From assembly GCA_012103455.1 (NCBI GenBank), contig WLWT01000001.1, forward strand, positions 3,851,288-3,915,287: 64,000 bases of DNA. Reading direction: 5' to 3'. Of this stretch, positions 44,615 to 52,669 are shown one piece after another. The stretch comes from Gammaproteobacteria bacterium (GTDB lineage: Bacteria > Pseudomonadota > Gammaproteobacteria > HK1). How positions within the stretch are numbered: the stretch's first letter is position 1; each line of letters starts with the position of its first letter. The notes under the pieces were generated by a model, which was not told where the DNA came from, did not search any database, and was given only the letters and a program-made list of their open reading frames with translations. The position numbers were made by a program, and so were the translations under genes.

Positions 44615-45829
44615 GGGCACCTCTAAAATTCGAGAATAAGCTCCATTTCTATCCACATGACTTTGGGATTTTTCAGTCAACCTCGAGTGACGACTACTTC
44701 ATGCCGGATTTCGCGTTTCTCAGCTTCGATAAGCCAACTTTTCCTGTCCAAAAAGGGTCATTTTCCCTTTTTCTCAAATTGCAGATAGATCTCTCCTGCA
44801 CAAAGTCACGAAGCGTCTTATGTTATACACCCTGTTCATCATGCCAACCTTCACTTCAGTACGCACAAGCCCTATCACTCGTGAGTAAAGTCCGCCTTGC
44901 TCATGGGTCAATGACCCAAAAACATGCTCGACTCTAGCACGGATTTTTGAACGCCTAGCATTCGACTTCTTGCTGCACTGCGATAGCGGGTTATTCCTAT
45001 TGCCCTTTTTGTGAACAGGGCTACGCCCCTCCATCGCAGCCAAGCTGATTTCATTGTTCTCGCCTTGATAAGCACTATCCGCCCATACATCAGCCGATGT
45101 GTTGTCCGATAATAGTTCAATAAAAACCTGTGAATCGTGAACTTCAGCACAGGTCACTTCATAGTCGCGGACCCACTTGTGCGCGTTATCTACCGCCACA
45201 TGATTCTTATAGCCGAAATGCGTTTCTTCATTCTTATTCGCCCAGCGTGCATCCGTATCCTTTTGCCTACCTACGTTGGGATTATCCTTGAAACGTTGAG
45301 GTATCTCTCCAGCTTTTATCTGTTCGTTCTCAGCACGAGAGTTTCTTTGCTTGGGCACATCAACAAAGCTGGCATCCGCTATTCGACCTTTTCGCGCCTT
45401 ATAGCCTTGAGCATTCAACTGCTCATCGAAATCGTCGAACAGCGTGCGCATCCATTCACACTCAACGAGTTGTTCCCTGAACAACCCTATCGTTTTAGCG
45501 TCAGGGATCTTGCCTTCAGGGGTCAGACCAAGGAAGCGACAGAAAGAATATCTGTCTCTAATTTGATATTCCGCCTCATCATCGGACAAATTGTATAAAT
45601 GCTGTAGAACTAGGACTTTAAACATCAAAACGACATCGTAAGGCTTGCGGCCCGCTGTGCTTGTTCGGTTCTTTTCTCGGATAACAGTCAATGTCGGTCT
45701 GAAGTGCTCCCAATCTACCAGCCTATTTAGGGGCACCTCTAATAATCCACATTCTGAAATCTGATGATCAATAAAATCAGTCACTTACGCTCTAGCGAAA
45801 TGTCAAAATCGTAATTTTTAGAGGTGCCC
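44615..45829 (-). mobile_element. IS5-family insertion sequence sharing MITE-A termini
   Basis: 1215 bp between GGGCACCTCTAAAATT and AATTTTTAGAGGTGCCC. These 15-16-bp ends are the same as those of all MITE-A copies, making this the best candidate for their source of transposase. The flanks do not match (TTCA and ATAA). A third end-like motif, gggcacctctaataat, lies inside the gene at 45731-45746. Confidence 0.85.
44774..45784 (-). CDS. IS5-family transposase
   Basis: 336 residues and intact. N-terminal GRKPYDVVLMFKVLVLQHLYNLSDDEAEYQIRDR region, then DDE core: D in GRIADASFVDVP (about 136), D in DVWADSAYQGE (about 235) and E in RARVEHVFGSL (about 290). Likely able to mobilise its own element and, in trans, MITE-A. 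The codons for LLEVPLN at residues 14-20 are formed by the internal end-like motif at 45731-45746. Confidence 0.92.
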   Translation of the reverse strand: MTDFIDHQISECGLLEVPLNRLVDWEHFRPTLTVIREKNRTSTAGRKPYDVVLMFKVLVLQHLYNLSDDEAEYQIRDRYSFCRFLGLTPEGKIPDAKTIGLFREQLVECEWMRTLFDDFDEQLNAQGYKARKGRIADASFVDVPKQRNSRAENEQIKAGEIPQRFKDNPNVGRQKDTDARWANKNEETHFGYKNHVAVDNAHKWVRDYEVTCAEVHDSQVFIELLSDNTSADVWADSAYQGENNEISLAAMEGRSPVHKKGNRNNPLSQCSKKSNARRSKIRARVEHVFGSLTHEQGGLYSRVIGLVRTEVKVGMMNRVYNIRRFVTLCRRDLSAI

Positions 45830-45880
45830 ATAAGTCTCTTGTTGAGTATTTTTGAGACCGCTTCTAGGTGTAATTTACTG

Positions 45881-46024
45881 CACTGCTGTCCCACAAACAT
45901 AGTCAAATACAGCGTATAACCTATTGATTTACATAAAAAATTGACTATGGTATTGTGTTTGAGACGCGAAAACAGTTTTTCCAGAAATTTCATAAGGGTT
46001 AGTATGCTCTATGGGACAGCAGTG
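45881..46024. mobile_element. MITE-B copy 2
   Basis: 144 bp with termini CACTGCTGTCCCA and TGGGACAGCAGTG, a perfect 13-bp inverted repeat, and perfect 9-bp duplication AATTTACTG (45872-45880 and 46025-46033). About 85-90% identical to copy 1 by eye. Located just upstream of the amidohydrolase gene. Confidence 0.9.
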
Positions 46025-46045
46025 AATTTACTGAGGAGATCACAA

Positions 46046-46139
46046 ATGCATACAACCGCTCGACTGGCTATTGTTTTTTTTGGTGTATGCCAGTACCTTT
46101 ATTACCGTTAATGCATAAACATATGAGTGGTTATAAACA
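46046..46139 (+). other. Degenerate leader of the amidohydrolase gene
   Basis: atgcatacaaccgctcgac starts a possible signal peptide, MHTTARLAIVFFGV. One frame reaches a stop at 46097-46099 and another reads VYASTFITVNA before a stop, as if a base was gained in the T8 run at 46075-46082. A 15-bp direct repeat, tggttataaacaatg, at 46130-46144 and 46151-46165 straddles the surviving start codon. Confidence 0.45.
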
Positions 46140-47717
46140 ATGTATGACTTGGTTATAAACAATGGTCGTGTGATGGATCCGGAGACAGACTTCGATGGAA
46201 TCCGTAATGTCGGAATTAAGGATGGCAAAATCGCTACGATCACAGAGGATGAGATCAAAGGCAGAAAAACCATTGATGCCGCTGGTCTGGTAGTGGCGCC
46301 CGGTTTTATCGATACTCATTTCCATTGGACACGACCTATTGGTTACAAATTTGCTCTGCGCGATGGCGTCACAACGGCTATGGATCTTGAAGCAGGCGTG
46401 TACGGGCCCCGGGTTGACGAATGGTACGCTATGCATGCGGGGCGCAGCCAGGTGAACTACGGTACATCGTCCGGCCACGAATTCGCTCGCATGAAAGTGA
46501 CCGAAGAATTGCCCGATGAAGATCTCCTGGACGCGCCTTACTCCGTGGTCAAAGGCCGTGGTTCCGGCACGAATTGGTCCGACGAGGTGCTCGACGCTGA
46601 GAAGGGCAACCGCATGCTGTCGATTATTGACGAAGGGCTGCGTCAGGGCGCTATTGGTGTCGCCTCGACCGTCGGCTATTTCCCGGGCGCGACGGCGAGA
46701 GAAATGTTCGAGGTGCAGCGAGTCGGCGCGAATTACGAAGGACCACGGCCAACCTCCGTCCATCTTCGTTCCACGCCAGGAACCGCCACTACGGAGGCCA
46801 ACGGAGCCCAGGAAATACTCTCAAACGCTGCGGCGCTGGGCGCCCCTGCCATCATCAGCCACTTCAACAATCCGGGATGGGAACTGGTGCAGGAATTACT
46901 GGTGCGCCTGCGGGAACAGGGCCACAATGTTTGGGGCGAGATTTATCCGTATGCGGCAGGTCAGACGACCATCAATGCGCCATTCCTTCGACCGGAGTAT
47001 TGGGTCGATGAGCTCGGCAATCGCTATGAGGATACGATGCAGGATCCTCTGACCAATGAGTTTTATACACGCGAGAAATATGAAGAGGTACTGGCTATTA
47101 ATGGAGCGACGCAAGTCCTGGTCTACAAAATGGATTCTAGCGCAATCCTTGATTGGTGTCGGCTGGTTGGAATAACCTACGCAAGCGATGGGATGATGTT
47201 GGAGGGCGGCTGGGACGACTCGTTGCCTTGGGATATGCCCTTCATGGACGTCCCGAATACGCACCCGCGTCTAGCAGGAACGCATGGTACGTGTTTCCGG
47301 CTGGCCCGAGAGGAAAATATTCCCCTGATGCATGTTATCGCGGCATCGAGTTATAACCCGGCGAAGTATCTCGGAGATACTGGACTCGAAGCCATGCAGC
47401 AACGCGGCAGACTGCAACAGGGGATGGTGGCGGACATCACAATTCTGGATCCAGACACTATCAGAGATAACGCCACGTATGCGCAGGGAACGTTACCCAC
47501 CACGGGTATTCCCCACGTAATCGTCAACGGCAAGATAGTGGTGTATGACTCTGAGGTGCAAAGAGACGTTTCCCCAGGCCAACCGATTCGCTGTCCGGTG
47601 GAGGATGAACCGCGCTTCGAGGATTTGTCGCGTAAGATATGGGAGAGTGCATATCTCGCAGCACCCTATGGGTTTGGCGGCTTAGATCATGATAAGCACT
47701 TTCACCGCTGTCTATAG
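46140..47717 (+). CDS. N-acyl-D-amino-acid deacylase-type amidohydrolase
   Basis: 525-residue amidohydrolase-superfamily enzyme. VINNGRVMDPETDFDG opening; metal site GFIDTHFHW (about 55-63) with the His-x-His pair; VHLRSTPG and IISHFNNPG supply further ligands; the C-terminal PADITILDPDTI-like strand (MVADITILDPDTI) and TGIPHVIVNGK are typical of D-aminoacylase and D-hydantoinase-like members. Removes acyl groups from N-acyl-D-amino acids or related cell-wall/host amides. The intact frame starts at 46140; the upstream leader suggests the ancestor was secreted. Confidence 0.85.
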   Translation: MYDLVINNGRVMDPETDFDGIRNVGIKDGKIATITEDEIKGRKTIDAAGLVVAPGFIDTHFHWTRPIGYKFALRDGVTTAMDLEAGVYGPRVDEWYAMHAGRSQVNYGTSSGHEFARMKVTEELPDEDLLDAPYSVVKGRGSGTNWSDEVLDAEKGNRMLSIIDEGLRQGAIGVASTVGYFPGATAREMFEVQRVGANYEGPRPTSVHLRSTPGTATTEANGAQEILSNAAALGAPAIISHFNNPGWELVQELLVRLREQGHNVWGEIYPYAAGQTTINAPFLRPEYWVDELGNRYEDTMQDPLTNEFYTREKYEEVLAINGATQVLVYKMDSSAILDWCRLVGITYASDGMMLEGGWDDSLPWDMPFMDVPNTHPRLAGTHGTCFRLAREENIPLMHVIAASSYNPAKYLGDTGLEAMQQRGRLQQGMVADITILDPDTIRDNATYAQGTLPTTGIPHVIVNGKIVVYDSEVQRDVSPGQPIRCPVEDEPRFEDLSRKIWESAYLAAPYGFGGLDHDKHFHRCL

Positions 47718-47734
47718 AGCCCGGTCCACCCATC

Positions 47735-48245
47735 TGGTCAAAAAGGCTGGACTTCGTAAGGCGGCAACACAAACCGGCGCGGTCACTTTGATTCAACGCT
47801 TCGGCAGGGCTCTGAACCTCAATGTCCATGTCCATATGTTGTTTCTCGATGGTGTCTAGGGCGAAAACCCCCTGGTGCGAAAACCCTGGGTAGGCGCTGC
47901 TGGGTTTAACCCATGGCCTGAGTCAGCGTGTTGCCCGATTCCTTGACCACACCACTTGAAGGAGAAAACCAGACCCAACGAGCCCAGGGCGTTACCCAAG
48001 AGCCGGGCGCCACCGCAAGCGGAGCTATTCACGTCCTGGTTCTGATGCGTTGCTATTGAGCGGCGAGAGTGCGCTTGTGCCCAGCGAAGCAGAGCAGAAA
48101 TTTGCGGCCTATTGCTGGTCTAAAGAGACGGTTGGCATCCAAAACGCTTGTTCAATCAGCCACTGATTCGCTCAACAATGGTCTGTAGCCTACCCCACCT
48201 CAGTCGTTGAGTAGACGCAATAGCGCGTTTATTCTTCCTATACTC
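47735..48245 (+). mobile_element. IS91-like element, internally deleted, copy 3
   Basis: 47738-47862 encodes KKAGLRKAATQTGAVTLIQR and ALNLNVHVHMLFLDG, the HUH-motif segment of an IS91-family transposase, ending in a stop. 47863-47936 is unrelated and includes two gcgaaaaccc units. 47937-48245 is the same 3' end as copies 1 and 2. A large internal part is gone. Confidence 0.82.
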
Positions 48246-48388
48246 CGGGCACGCCCAGGCGAGTGGGTGGAAGTGGCCGGCGTGACCCTAGATGCGGCCC
48301 GCACAGGCACCGTCACCCTGGGCAATTCGCGGCGCAATACATCATCTTCCACCGGCATCTTCTTGCTGGTCGATAAAGCACGCTGAGA
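48246..48388 (+). pseudogene. C-terminal fragment upstream of ubiD
   Basis: Frame at about 48248-48388 reads GEWVEVAGVTLDAARTGTV and SSTGIFLLVDKAR-stop, with its TGA abutting the ubiD start. The 5' part was removed by the IS91-like end. Product not recognised. Confidence 0.4.
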
Positions 48389-49855
48389 ATGAAATACAAA
48401 GATCTACGCGATTTCATAGCGCTTTTAGAATCGCGCCAACAGTTGGTACGAGTCGGAAAAACCATCGATCCGTACCTCGAGATGACCGCTGTTTGCGATC
48501 GTACGCTGAGCGGTGGCGGCCCGGCACTACTGTTCGAATCACCTAAAGGTCATGACGTACCCGTGCTGGCTAATTTGTTCGGCACCCCGGAGCGGGTAGC
48601 GTGGGGCATGGGCGAGGAGAGCGTAGAGGCGCTTCGCGGCGTGGGCCAGATCCTGGCCGAGCTGCGCGAGCCCAAACCGCCCAAGAGCTTGTCGGATGCC
48701 TGGAAAAGCCTCCCGCTGTTCAAAAAAGTCCTGGACATGGCGCCCCGTAAGATAAGCTCTGCGCCCTGTCAGAGCCAGGTGCTCGAAGGTGACCGGGTAG
48801 ACATGGGCGCTTTGCCCGTGCAAACGTGCTGGCCGGGGGATGCGGGACCGCTCATCACCTGGGCGCTGGTGATTACCCGCGGGCCGCACCAAGAGCGTCA
48901 GAACATCGGCATCTACCGGCAGCAGGTGATCGGCCACAACCGGGTGATCATGCGCTGGCTGGCCCACCGCGGCGGCGCCCTGGACTACGCGCAGTGGCGC
49001 CGGGCCCATCCTGGCGAGCGGTTTCCGGTGGCGGTCGCTCTAGGCGCCGATCCGGCAACGCTGCTGGCGGCGGTCACGCCCATTCCGGATGGGTTGTCGG
49101 AATTCGCCTTCGCCGGCCTGCTGCGTGGGGCGAGGACGGACGTGACGCCAGCGCTTCGTTCCGGTTTGCAGGTCCCGGCCAGCGCGGAATACATTCTAGA
49201 GGGTTATCTGGAACCCGGTGACGAGGCCGATGAAGGGCCGTTCGGCGACCACACCGGCTATTACAACGAGGTGGAACGCTTCCCGGTCTTCAATATAGAA
49301 CTCATCAGCCATCGGCAACGGCCTATTTACCACAGTACTTACACCGGCCGCCCGCCGGACGAGCCCTCGGTACTGGGCCTTGCGTTGAACGAAGTGTTCA
49401 TCCCCTTGCTGCAAAAGCAGTTTCCGGAGATCGTGGATTTTTATCTGCCGGCGCAAGGGTGCTCTTACCGCGTCGCAGTCGTGTCCATGCGCAAGAGCTA
49501 CGCCGGTCATGCCAAGCGGGTCATGCTGGGGGTATGGTCATATCTGCGCCAGTTCATGTATACCAAGTTCGTCATCGTGGTGGACGACGATATCGACGCG
49601 CGCAGTTGGGATGACGTCATCTGGGCTATGTCCACGCGCATGGATCCGGCTAGGGATACTCAGTTTGTGGAAAACACGCCCATAGACTATCTGGACTTCG
49701 CCTCACCGGTGGCGGGACTTGGGTCCAAGGTTGGCTTCGATGCCACCAACAAATGGTCCGGTGAAACATCCAGGGAATGGGGGCGCGTGATTCGGATGGA
49801 TGCAGATATCATCGAACGCGTCGATAATATGTGGCCGGAGTTGGGCATAGACTAG
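48389..49855 (+). CDS. ubiD: 4-hydroxy-3-polyprenylbenzoate decarboxylase UbiD
   Basis: 488 residues, colinear with E. coli UbiD (about 497). MKYKDLRDFIALLE, GGPALLFESPKGHDVPVL, TCWPGDAGPLITW, RQNIGIYRQQ, PASAEYILEGY, GPFGDHTGYYNEV, HSTYTGRPPDEP and LDFASPVAGLGSK are all present. The prenyl-FMN-dependent enzyme decarboxylates the aromatic ring in ubiquinone synthesis; the E-R-E network residues sit in the RQNIG and HTGYYNEVE regions. The stop TAG (49853-49855) lies inside the 4-bp duplication made by MITE-A copy 8. Confidence 0.96.
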   Translation: MKYKDLRDFIALLESRQQLVRVGKTIDPYLEMTAVCDRTLSGGGPALLFESPKGHDVPVLANLFGTPERVAWGMGEESVEALRGVGQILAELREPKPPKSLSDAWKSLPLFKKVLDMAPRKISSAPCQSQVLEGDRVDMGALPVQTCWPGDAGPLITWALVITRGPHQERQNIGIYRQQVIGHNRVIMRWLAHRGGALDYAQWRRAHPGERFPVAVALGADPATLLAAVTPIPDGLSEFAFAGLLRGARTDVTPALRSGLQVPASAEYILEGYLEPGDEADEGPFGDHTGYYNEVERFPVFNIELISHRQRPIYHSTYTGRPPDEPSVLGLALNEVFIPLLQKQFPEIVDFYLPAQGCSYRVAVVSMRKSYAGHAKRVMLGVWSYLRQFMYTKFVIVVDDDIDARSWDDVIWAMSTRMDPARDTQFVENTPIDYLDFASPVAGLGSKVGFDATNKWSGETSREWGRVIRMDADIIERVDNMWPELGID

Positions 49856-49856
49856 C

Positions 49857-49997
49857 GGGCACCTGCTAAAAATGCACTTTTTCCGCGATTGCGGCGTCAG
49901 CTCCGTGCTCGAATCCTCAGGTATCACCTATACACTGCGGTTGCGCGCACGGTGCTTCCTTGCACTCACGAAAAAATGACTATTTTTAGAGGCGCCT
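49857..49997 (-). mobile_element. MITE-A copy 8
   Basis: 141 bp, perfect 4-bp duplication TAGC (49853-49856 and 49998-50001). The last terminal base has changed (GGCGCCT). It fell exactly between convergent ubiD and the cupin gene, at a ctag that ended both. Confidence 0.93.
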
Positions 49998-50404
49998 TAG
50001 CCTATAGCTTGATGCTCGGTCCCCTCACCGGCGGTGATGAATAACAGGTTAGCCGGTTCACTCACTTCCATGGTGTGCCAGGTGCCTTTGGGCACTATGT
50101 GAAAAGTGTAAGGCGTATCGAACGGCAGCCGCCGCACCCCTATATCCACCTGCATCAGCAGCGTTGCTTTGCCGCAGAGCAAGATAATGATTTCGTCTCC
50201 ATTGGGATGCATTTCCCATTGCCGCCAGTGCTCTTTGATGCTGCTCATGGTGACCAGGTACTCGTTGTGAAAAGTGCCTAGACGCCCTTGCGCCAATTCA
50301 GCCCAAAAGCCGTCGCCCACGGGCAGCGGCTCCACACTGGCATCGCCGCGCAAACGAATAAATGTATCGCGCAACAGCCACGCTGGCCCAGTACCTACAC
50401 TCAT
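49997..50404 (-). CDS. Cupin-domain protein
   Basis: 135 residues from MSVGTGPAWLLRDTF. The cupin core has WRQWEMHPNGDEIIILLCGKATL (His and Glu metal ligands, H near residue 70) and FHIVPKGTWHTMEV (second His). Function unknown; small cupins of this type bind metals or small ligands. The stop codon TAA uses the last base of MITE-A copy 8 plus the target duplication. An earlier Met at 50419 is possible. Confidence 0.8.
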   Translation of the reverse strand: MSVGTGPAWLLRDTFIRLRGDASVEPLPVGDGFWAELAQGRLGTFHNEYLVTMSSIKEHWRQWEMHPNGDEIIILLCGKATLLMQVDIGVRRLPFDTPYTFHIVPKGTWHTMEVSEPANLLFITAGEGTEHQAIG

Positions 50405-50551
50405 CAGCCCCCTCCGCAATCGGGCTCTTTAATCCGACAAGCATAATACGCACTCACTGTAATAACCCAGGCTTGGCAGGACGCCACTCAGTGCGTAAAC
50501 TGCTCTGCTTTATTCGGCAAGCTAGCATTCAGGGCGACGAAGGCCAGGGCG

Positions 50552-50758
50552 ATGAAAGCAGATATCCATCCAAATTACGCGGACGTAAAGGTCGTTTGTA
50601 GTTGCGGTAACACGTTCACTACACGCTCTACCATCGGCCAGGAAGAACTGCACTTGGACGTTTGTTCATCGTGCCATCCGTTCTACACCGGCAAGCAGAA
50701 GATCATGGACATCGCTGGCAGGGTCGATAAATTCCGCCGCAAGTATGGCCGGGTTTAG
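50552..50758 (+). CDS. rpmE: 50S ribosomal protein L31
   Basis: 68 residues beginning MKADIHPNY, with zinc ligands CSCG (about 16-19) and CSSCHPFYTGKQK (about 38-50) and ending DKFRRKYGR. This is the zinc-binding L31 type. GGGCGATG region at 50543-50550 supplies a weak SD. Confidence 0.96.
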   Translation: MKADIHPNYADVKVVCSCGNTFTTRSTIGQEELHLDVCSSCHPFYTGKQKIMDIAGRVDKFRRKYGRV

Positions 50759-50921
50759 TGCCGGACTGCTAAGCCTGGAACTCTTGGGGGCCCAAAACTC
50801 TTGGGGCCTGGAACTCCGGGGTAATCGCAAACTCTAAAGGTAAGAAGGCGAAACACTACTGCCCACTACCCGCCTCTTTCTTCCTAGGCGGGTTGTCGAG
50901 TGTCGAGGACTACTCGGCCTT

Positions 50922-50969
50922 GCCCCGGATATTCCCCCCCTCCCCCCGACAGGTCCGGGGTTCTTTTTT
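50922..50969 (+). terminator. Rho-independent terminator-like hairpin
   Basis: ccccggat and gtccgggg arms (near-perfect 7-bp GC stem) with a C-rich loop, followed by ttctttttt. Would end the rpmE transcript. Confidence 0.65.
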
Positions 50970-51100
50970 GCCCGCTGTCCGGATACATTGAATTGAACCC
51001 CGTACAGTGCACTGCTATAAAGCGGACGTTTTACTTGCAGGACTAGGCTGCGGCGAAGAACCTGCTCTAAAGTACGGGCCGGTCATGCACGAATAACAGC

Positions 51101-51145
51101 CTCACAAAGAACAGCCCCACAAAAAACAGCCCCACAAAGAACAAC
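51101..51145. repeat. 3 x 15-bp tandem repeat
   Basis: ctcacaaagaacagc, cccacaaaaaacagc, cccacaaagaacaac. Immediately upstream of the cytochrome c4 gene's start region. Confidence 0.82.
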
Positions 51146-51164
51146 CCATGGAACCTCGACACAG

Positions 51165-51794
51165 ATGAGAAAACAGACCCTAATCGTCCTATGCACAGCC
51201 CTATGGTCGGGCGTTCTCATGTTCACTTCGGCGACGGCGGCAGATCCGGCAATAGCAGAAGCAGTAGCGGCCGGCAAAGCCAAAGCCGGTGCTTGCGCCG
51301 CGTGTCATGGCCCCAACGGTCAAAGCAGTCAGCCGATGTGGCCAAATCTTGCCGGGCAAGGCGCTGCTTACACCGTCAAACAATTGAAAGCTTTTAAGTC
51401 CAAAACACGCGACAACGCCCAGATGGCGCCGATGGTTGCCACCTTGACGGAAGAAGACATGGTGAACTTGGGCGTCTACTATCAGACCCTATCGCCTGCC
51501 AAGAGCACAGCCAAAGGCGACATCAGCGCTGGAGAGGCGCTGTATAGGGGGGGCGATAGGGCGAAAAACATACCTGCTTGCATGAGTTGTCATGGGCCTG
51601 CCGGTGGCGGCATGCCACTTGCCGGTTTCCCTTCCGTGGGGGGACAGCATGCGGATTACAGTTACGCTCAGCTCGAAGCTTTTGCTTCCGGCACGCGCGA
51701 TGGCGGTGTGCAGGGGATGATGGGACAGATCGCCAAACGTTTGGATAAAGCGGCCATGCGCTCGTTGGCCCAATACATGGCGGGGTTGCGTTGA
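51165..51794 (+). CDS. Cytochrome c4 (dihaem)
   Basis: 209 residues. Signal peptide ending TSATA, then two class I cytochrome c domains with haem motifs CAACH (about 43-47) and CMSCH (about 142-146); Met ligands in APMVATLTEEDM and GMMGQIAKRL. A periplasmic electron carrier to terminal oxidases. It is four bases from dsbA, the conserved gammaproteobacterial pairing. Confidence 0.93.
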   Translation: MRKQTLIVLCTALWSGVLMFTSATAADPAIAEAVAAGKAKAGACAACHGPNGQSSQPMWPNLAGQGAAYTVKQLKAFKSKTRDNAQMAPMVATLTEEDMVNLGVYYQTLSPAKSTAKGDISAGEALYRGGDRAKNIPACMSCHGPAGGGMPLAGFPSVGGQHADYSYAQLEAFASGTRDGGVQGMMGQIAKRLDKAAMRSLAQYMAGLR

Positions 51795-51797
51795 ATC

Positions 51798-52451
51798 ATG
51801 CCTAAGCTCACTACATCTGTTATGTTCGGAATTCTTTGGCTCTGCTCGATCTGCTGGTGGCCGCTAACCAGTATGGGCGCCGGTCTTGCCGATATTGATG
51901 ATCAATATGAAGAGGTGGACCCGCCCCAGGCAACCGCCACGCCCGGCAAAATCGAAGTGCTGGAAGTGTTCTGGTACGCATGCCCGGTATGCAACCGGTT
52001 CAGGCCCTATATGGCACTTTATACGCAAACCAAACCACCCTACGTGGCATTGAGCCGTATGCCCGCGATGATGGCCCTTTCGATGCGTCCCCACGCCCAG
52101 GCGTTTTATACAGGGCTCTCGTTAAAAGCTCTGGATCGAACCCACGAGAAAATGTACGACGCTATCCATAAAAACGGCAAAAAAATGACGGCACGGGAGG
52201 AAATCCGCGAGCTATTCGTCGCTCAAGGCGTGGAGAGTACCGAATTCGACAAGCACTATAAATCGTTCAGCGTTGATGCACAGATACGCCGGGCCACCAA
52301 TCTCACGGAAGCTTACGGCATAACCGGCACTCCTTCGGTGATAGTCAACGGCAAATATCTCACTTCACCACAGCACGCGGGTGGTTTTGAAGCGATGATG
52401 ATGGTGATAGACGTCCTCGTCGAAGAAGAGCGTAAGCGAATAGGGCTATAA
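51798..52451 (+). CDS. dsbA: Thiol:disulfide interchange protein DsbA
   Basis: 217 residues. Signal sequence/anchor ending near GAGLA, active site CPVC (about 58-61) in the FWYACPVCNRFRPY context, helical insert, cis-Pro loop TGTPSVIVNGKY (about 175-186). Oxidises cysteines of exported proteins in the periplasm. CPVC in place of the E. coli CPHC should make it less oxidising. Confidence 0.93.
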   Translation: MPKLTTSVMFGILWLCSICWWPLTSMGAGLADIDDQYEEVDPPQATATPGKIEVLEVFWYACPVCNRFRPYMALYTQTKPPYVALSRMPAMMALSMRPHAQAFYTGLSLKALDRTHEKMYDAIHKNGKKMTAREEIRELFVAQGVESTEFDKHYKSFSVDAQIRRATNLTEAYGITGTPSVIVNGKYLTSPQHAGGFEAMMMVIDVLVEEERKRIGL

Positions 52452-52669
52452 TCGGGGCTTAGGGGGAGGCGCCCCGGAGATCACGTCGAAACAAATTTTG
52501 TAGCAGCCGGCTGAGTCCTTCCTGGTCGGTTAACGATCTCCAGCCGGTTGATGATATCGGGCGGTAACGTACCGAGGAGTGCCGCTACCCATGCCGGCAC
52601 ACGGGTGCATACCTATCCCAACCGCGGCTCAATGCAAGCCCCGGTCTGGATTTTTTATATATATTCAAC
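52452..52669. other. Spacer between dsbA and the reductase
   Basis: No gene. It holds the hairpin-like ggcgccccgg region at 52468-52480 and AT-rich sequence tatatatattcaactt at 52654. Nothing else recognised. Confidence 0.4.

Larger units (their letters stand above)
50759..51164. other. Spacer with hairpins, a terminator and repeats
   Basis: Holds decayed 15-17-bp units cctggaactcttggggg, cccaaaactcttgggg and cctggaactccgggg (50774-50821), a cccgcc/ggcggg hairpin at 50868-50891, the terminator at 50922-50969 and three 15-bp units at 51101-51145. Confidence 0.55.
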
